DNA of 5,522 nt. Source: UBA4742 sp002403895 (GTDB lineage Bacteria; Actinomycetota; Acidimicrobiia; Acidimicrobiales; Acidimicrobilacustridaceae). The stretch is taken from contig DAISGD010000103.1 in the NCBI GenBank assembly GCA_036823295.1, positions 1 to 5,522 of the forward strand. The letters are read 5' to 3'. The notes under the pieces were generated by a model. That model searched no databases, was not told the DNA's origin, and saw nothing but the letters and a program-made list of their open reading frames with translations. Position 1 is the stretch's first letter; every line of letters begins with the position of its first letter. Below, one piece after another: positions 5,074 through 5,522 of this stretch. The translations under genes were made by a program, and so were the position numbers.

Positions 5074-5120
5074 ATGGAGATAGCGCGGTCCCTCACGGTC
5101 GTCCGCCGGACGCCGCCTAA
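4998..5120 (+). pseudogene. Possible displaced C-terminal coding segment of the gene at 4714
   Basis: This frame has a stop at 4992-4994, so it cannot be read from a start further upstream. It encodes 40 residues, beginning DARAVPLVALLAV and ending GRPPDAA before TAA at 5118-5120. Its mix of Ala, Val, Leu, Lys, Asp and Glu looks more like real protein than the overlapping Arg/Ser-rich end of the annotated frame. It may be the original tail of the membrane protein, separated by loss of one G at 4995-4998, or a slippage product. Chance remains possible: third-position GC does not separate the two frames. Confidence 0.3.
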
Positions 5121-5379
5121 ATCGACCGTCGGCATGTGCTCGCCCAGTCTCGCCTCCGTCGAGACCACGCGCCGCTCGGAAGAAGGTGCGCTCGCAACGT
5201 CGACTTACCCGGTACGCACAAGTGCATTGCCCCTCAGATTCACTGCCTGGTCGACGCCCGCGGTGCCATCCTGAAGACTCGCGGTCTGGAACCGCGCGTC
5301 CTCGACGGGATCCTTTCCGCACGGCGGTTCCAGCTGCTCGTCACGCGTTCCGGCGATCGTGACCCGTCGCGTGTGTCAG

Positions 5380-5402
5380 CCTCCGCTTTGTCAAGGCGGA
5401 GG
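5380..5402. terminator. Strong stem-loop, terminator-like
   Basis: CCTCCGC (5380-5386) pairs with GCGGAGG (5396-5402), and the stem can continue through TTT/AAG with one wobble to a 3-base GTC loop, giving 10 pairs. No T-run follows on either strand. It may end transcription coming from the membrane-protein gene at 4714 or belong to the leader of a gene beyond the window. Confidence 0.4.
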
Positions 5403-5429
5403 TGAAGCAGACCGGTGGGTGGCGCGGCC

Positions 5430-5450
5430 TGCCCAAGAATTGCCCAAGAA
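5430..5450 (+). repeat. Tandem direct repeat, 10-base unit, 11-base period
   Basis: TGCCCAAGAA at 5430-5439 and again at 5441-5450, separated by one T. The 11-base period is close to one DNA helical turn, so a protein could bind both copies on the same face. No further copy is seen in the window. Function unknown. Confidence 0.5.
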
Positions 5451-5522
5451 ACTCTGCGCCGCACCAGTCGCATGTGTGTGGTTGCGTGTCGTAGAGTCCA
5501 AGCAGCACAACGGTTGCGGTCT

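Larger units (their letters stand above)
5121..5522. other. Terminal ~400 bases, no convincing gene, several inverted repeats
   Basis: Open frames on both strands are short, Arg/Ser/Thr-rich and lack a ribosome binding site or domain. Two frames stay open to the window end, so a gene could begin near here and continue outside. Structure visible: a hairpin at 5280-5296, a competing 10-base inverted repeat (5286-5295 with 5324-5333), a strong stem-loop at 5380-5402 and a tandem repeat at 5430-5450. Confidence 0.5.

Noticed and set aside
5074..5274. 66-codon plus-strand open frame starting right after the stop at 5073
   Set aside because: GAGG lies about 9 bases upstream, so translation is not impossible, but the product is Ser/Thr/Arg-rich without any recognisable motif and overlaps the alternative tail of the membrane-protein gene.
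5044..5322. 92-codon minus-strand open frame
   Set aside because: Extremely Arg/Gly-rich with no start signal; typical of a shadow frame in GC-rich DNA.
5389..5394. Perfect TTGACA (-35 consensus) on the minus strand
   Set aside because: It sits in the loop side of a strong hairpin and has no -10-like hexamer at 16-18 bases downstream.
5136..5405. 89-codon plus-strand open frame
   Set aside because: No ribosome binding site, Arg-rich, no family resemblance, and it runs through the strong stem-loop at 5380-5402.

Overview
The window is GC-rich DNA whose genes read like those of a high-GC Gram-positive (Actinomycetota, perhaps Acidimicrobiia; lineage inferred only from base composition and protein families). 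It has no rRNA, tRNA, CRISPR array or recognisable transposase. It looks like a chromosomal accessory region of signalling enzymes, a secreted nuclease-like protein and small membrane proteins, separated by unusually structured spacers.

Bases 1-2971 hold two convergent paralogues (12-1361 on +, 1607-2971 on -). Each is an N-terminal alpha/beta-hydrolase fused to a C-terminal class III adenylate/guanylate cyclase domain, the architecture of mycobacterial Rv1900c/LipJ. They have diverged sharply: the minus-strand protein keeps a complete Ser-Asp-His triad, while the plus-strand protein has Gly at the nucleophile position and no His at the expected place. Both cyclase domains keep the two metal Asp residues, the substrate-specifying Lys and Asp and the Arg, but have His instead of the transition-state Asn. 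The two genes share an identical 14-base sequence ending in the start codon, evidence of duplication. A bulged hairpin lies between their 3' ends.

Bases 2972-3327 are a 356-base spacer between divergent genes, with two strong stem-loops; the first (3071-3107) resembles a REP-type palindrome. The gene at 3328-3972 (+) encodes a secreted protein with an HNH-like DHLIPLE...NLWP core and a DUF3761-like C-terminal module. Eleven bases beyond its stop ends a small minus-strand ORF (43 aa, 3984-4115), preceded by a second minus-strand small gene (58 aa, 4224-4400, two membrane segments, good ribosome binding site). A long stem-loop at 4132-4177 separates the two.

Bases 4401-4713 hold no convincing gene. 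At 4714-5073 (+) is a small membrane protein with a good ribosome binding site and a holin-like look; its last 24 residues may be the result of a frameshift at a G-run. The last ~400 bases have no convincing gene but contain nested inverted repeats, a terminator-like hairpin and a short tandem repeat.

No operon joins these genes into an obvious pathway. The most notable unit is the paired hydrolase-cyclases, one with a hydrolase domain that is probably dead, which could act as partners because class III cyclases form their active sites at a dimer interface.
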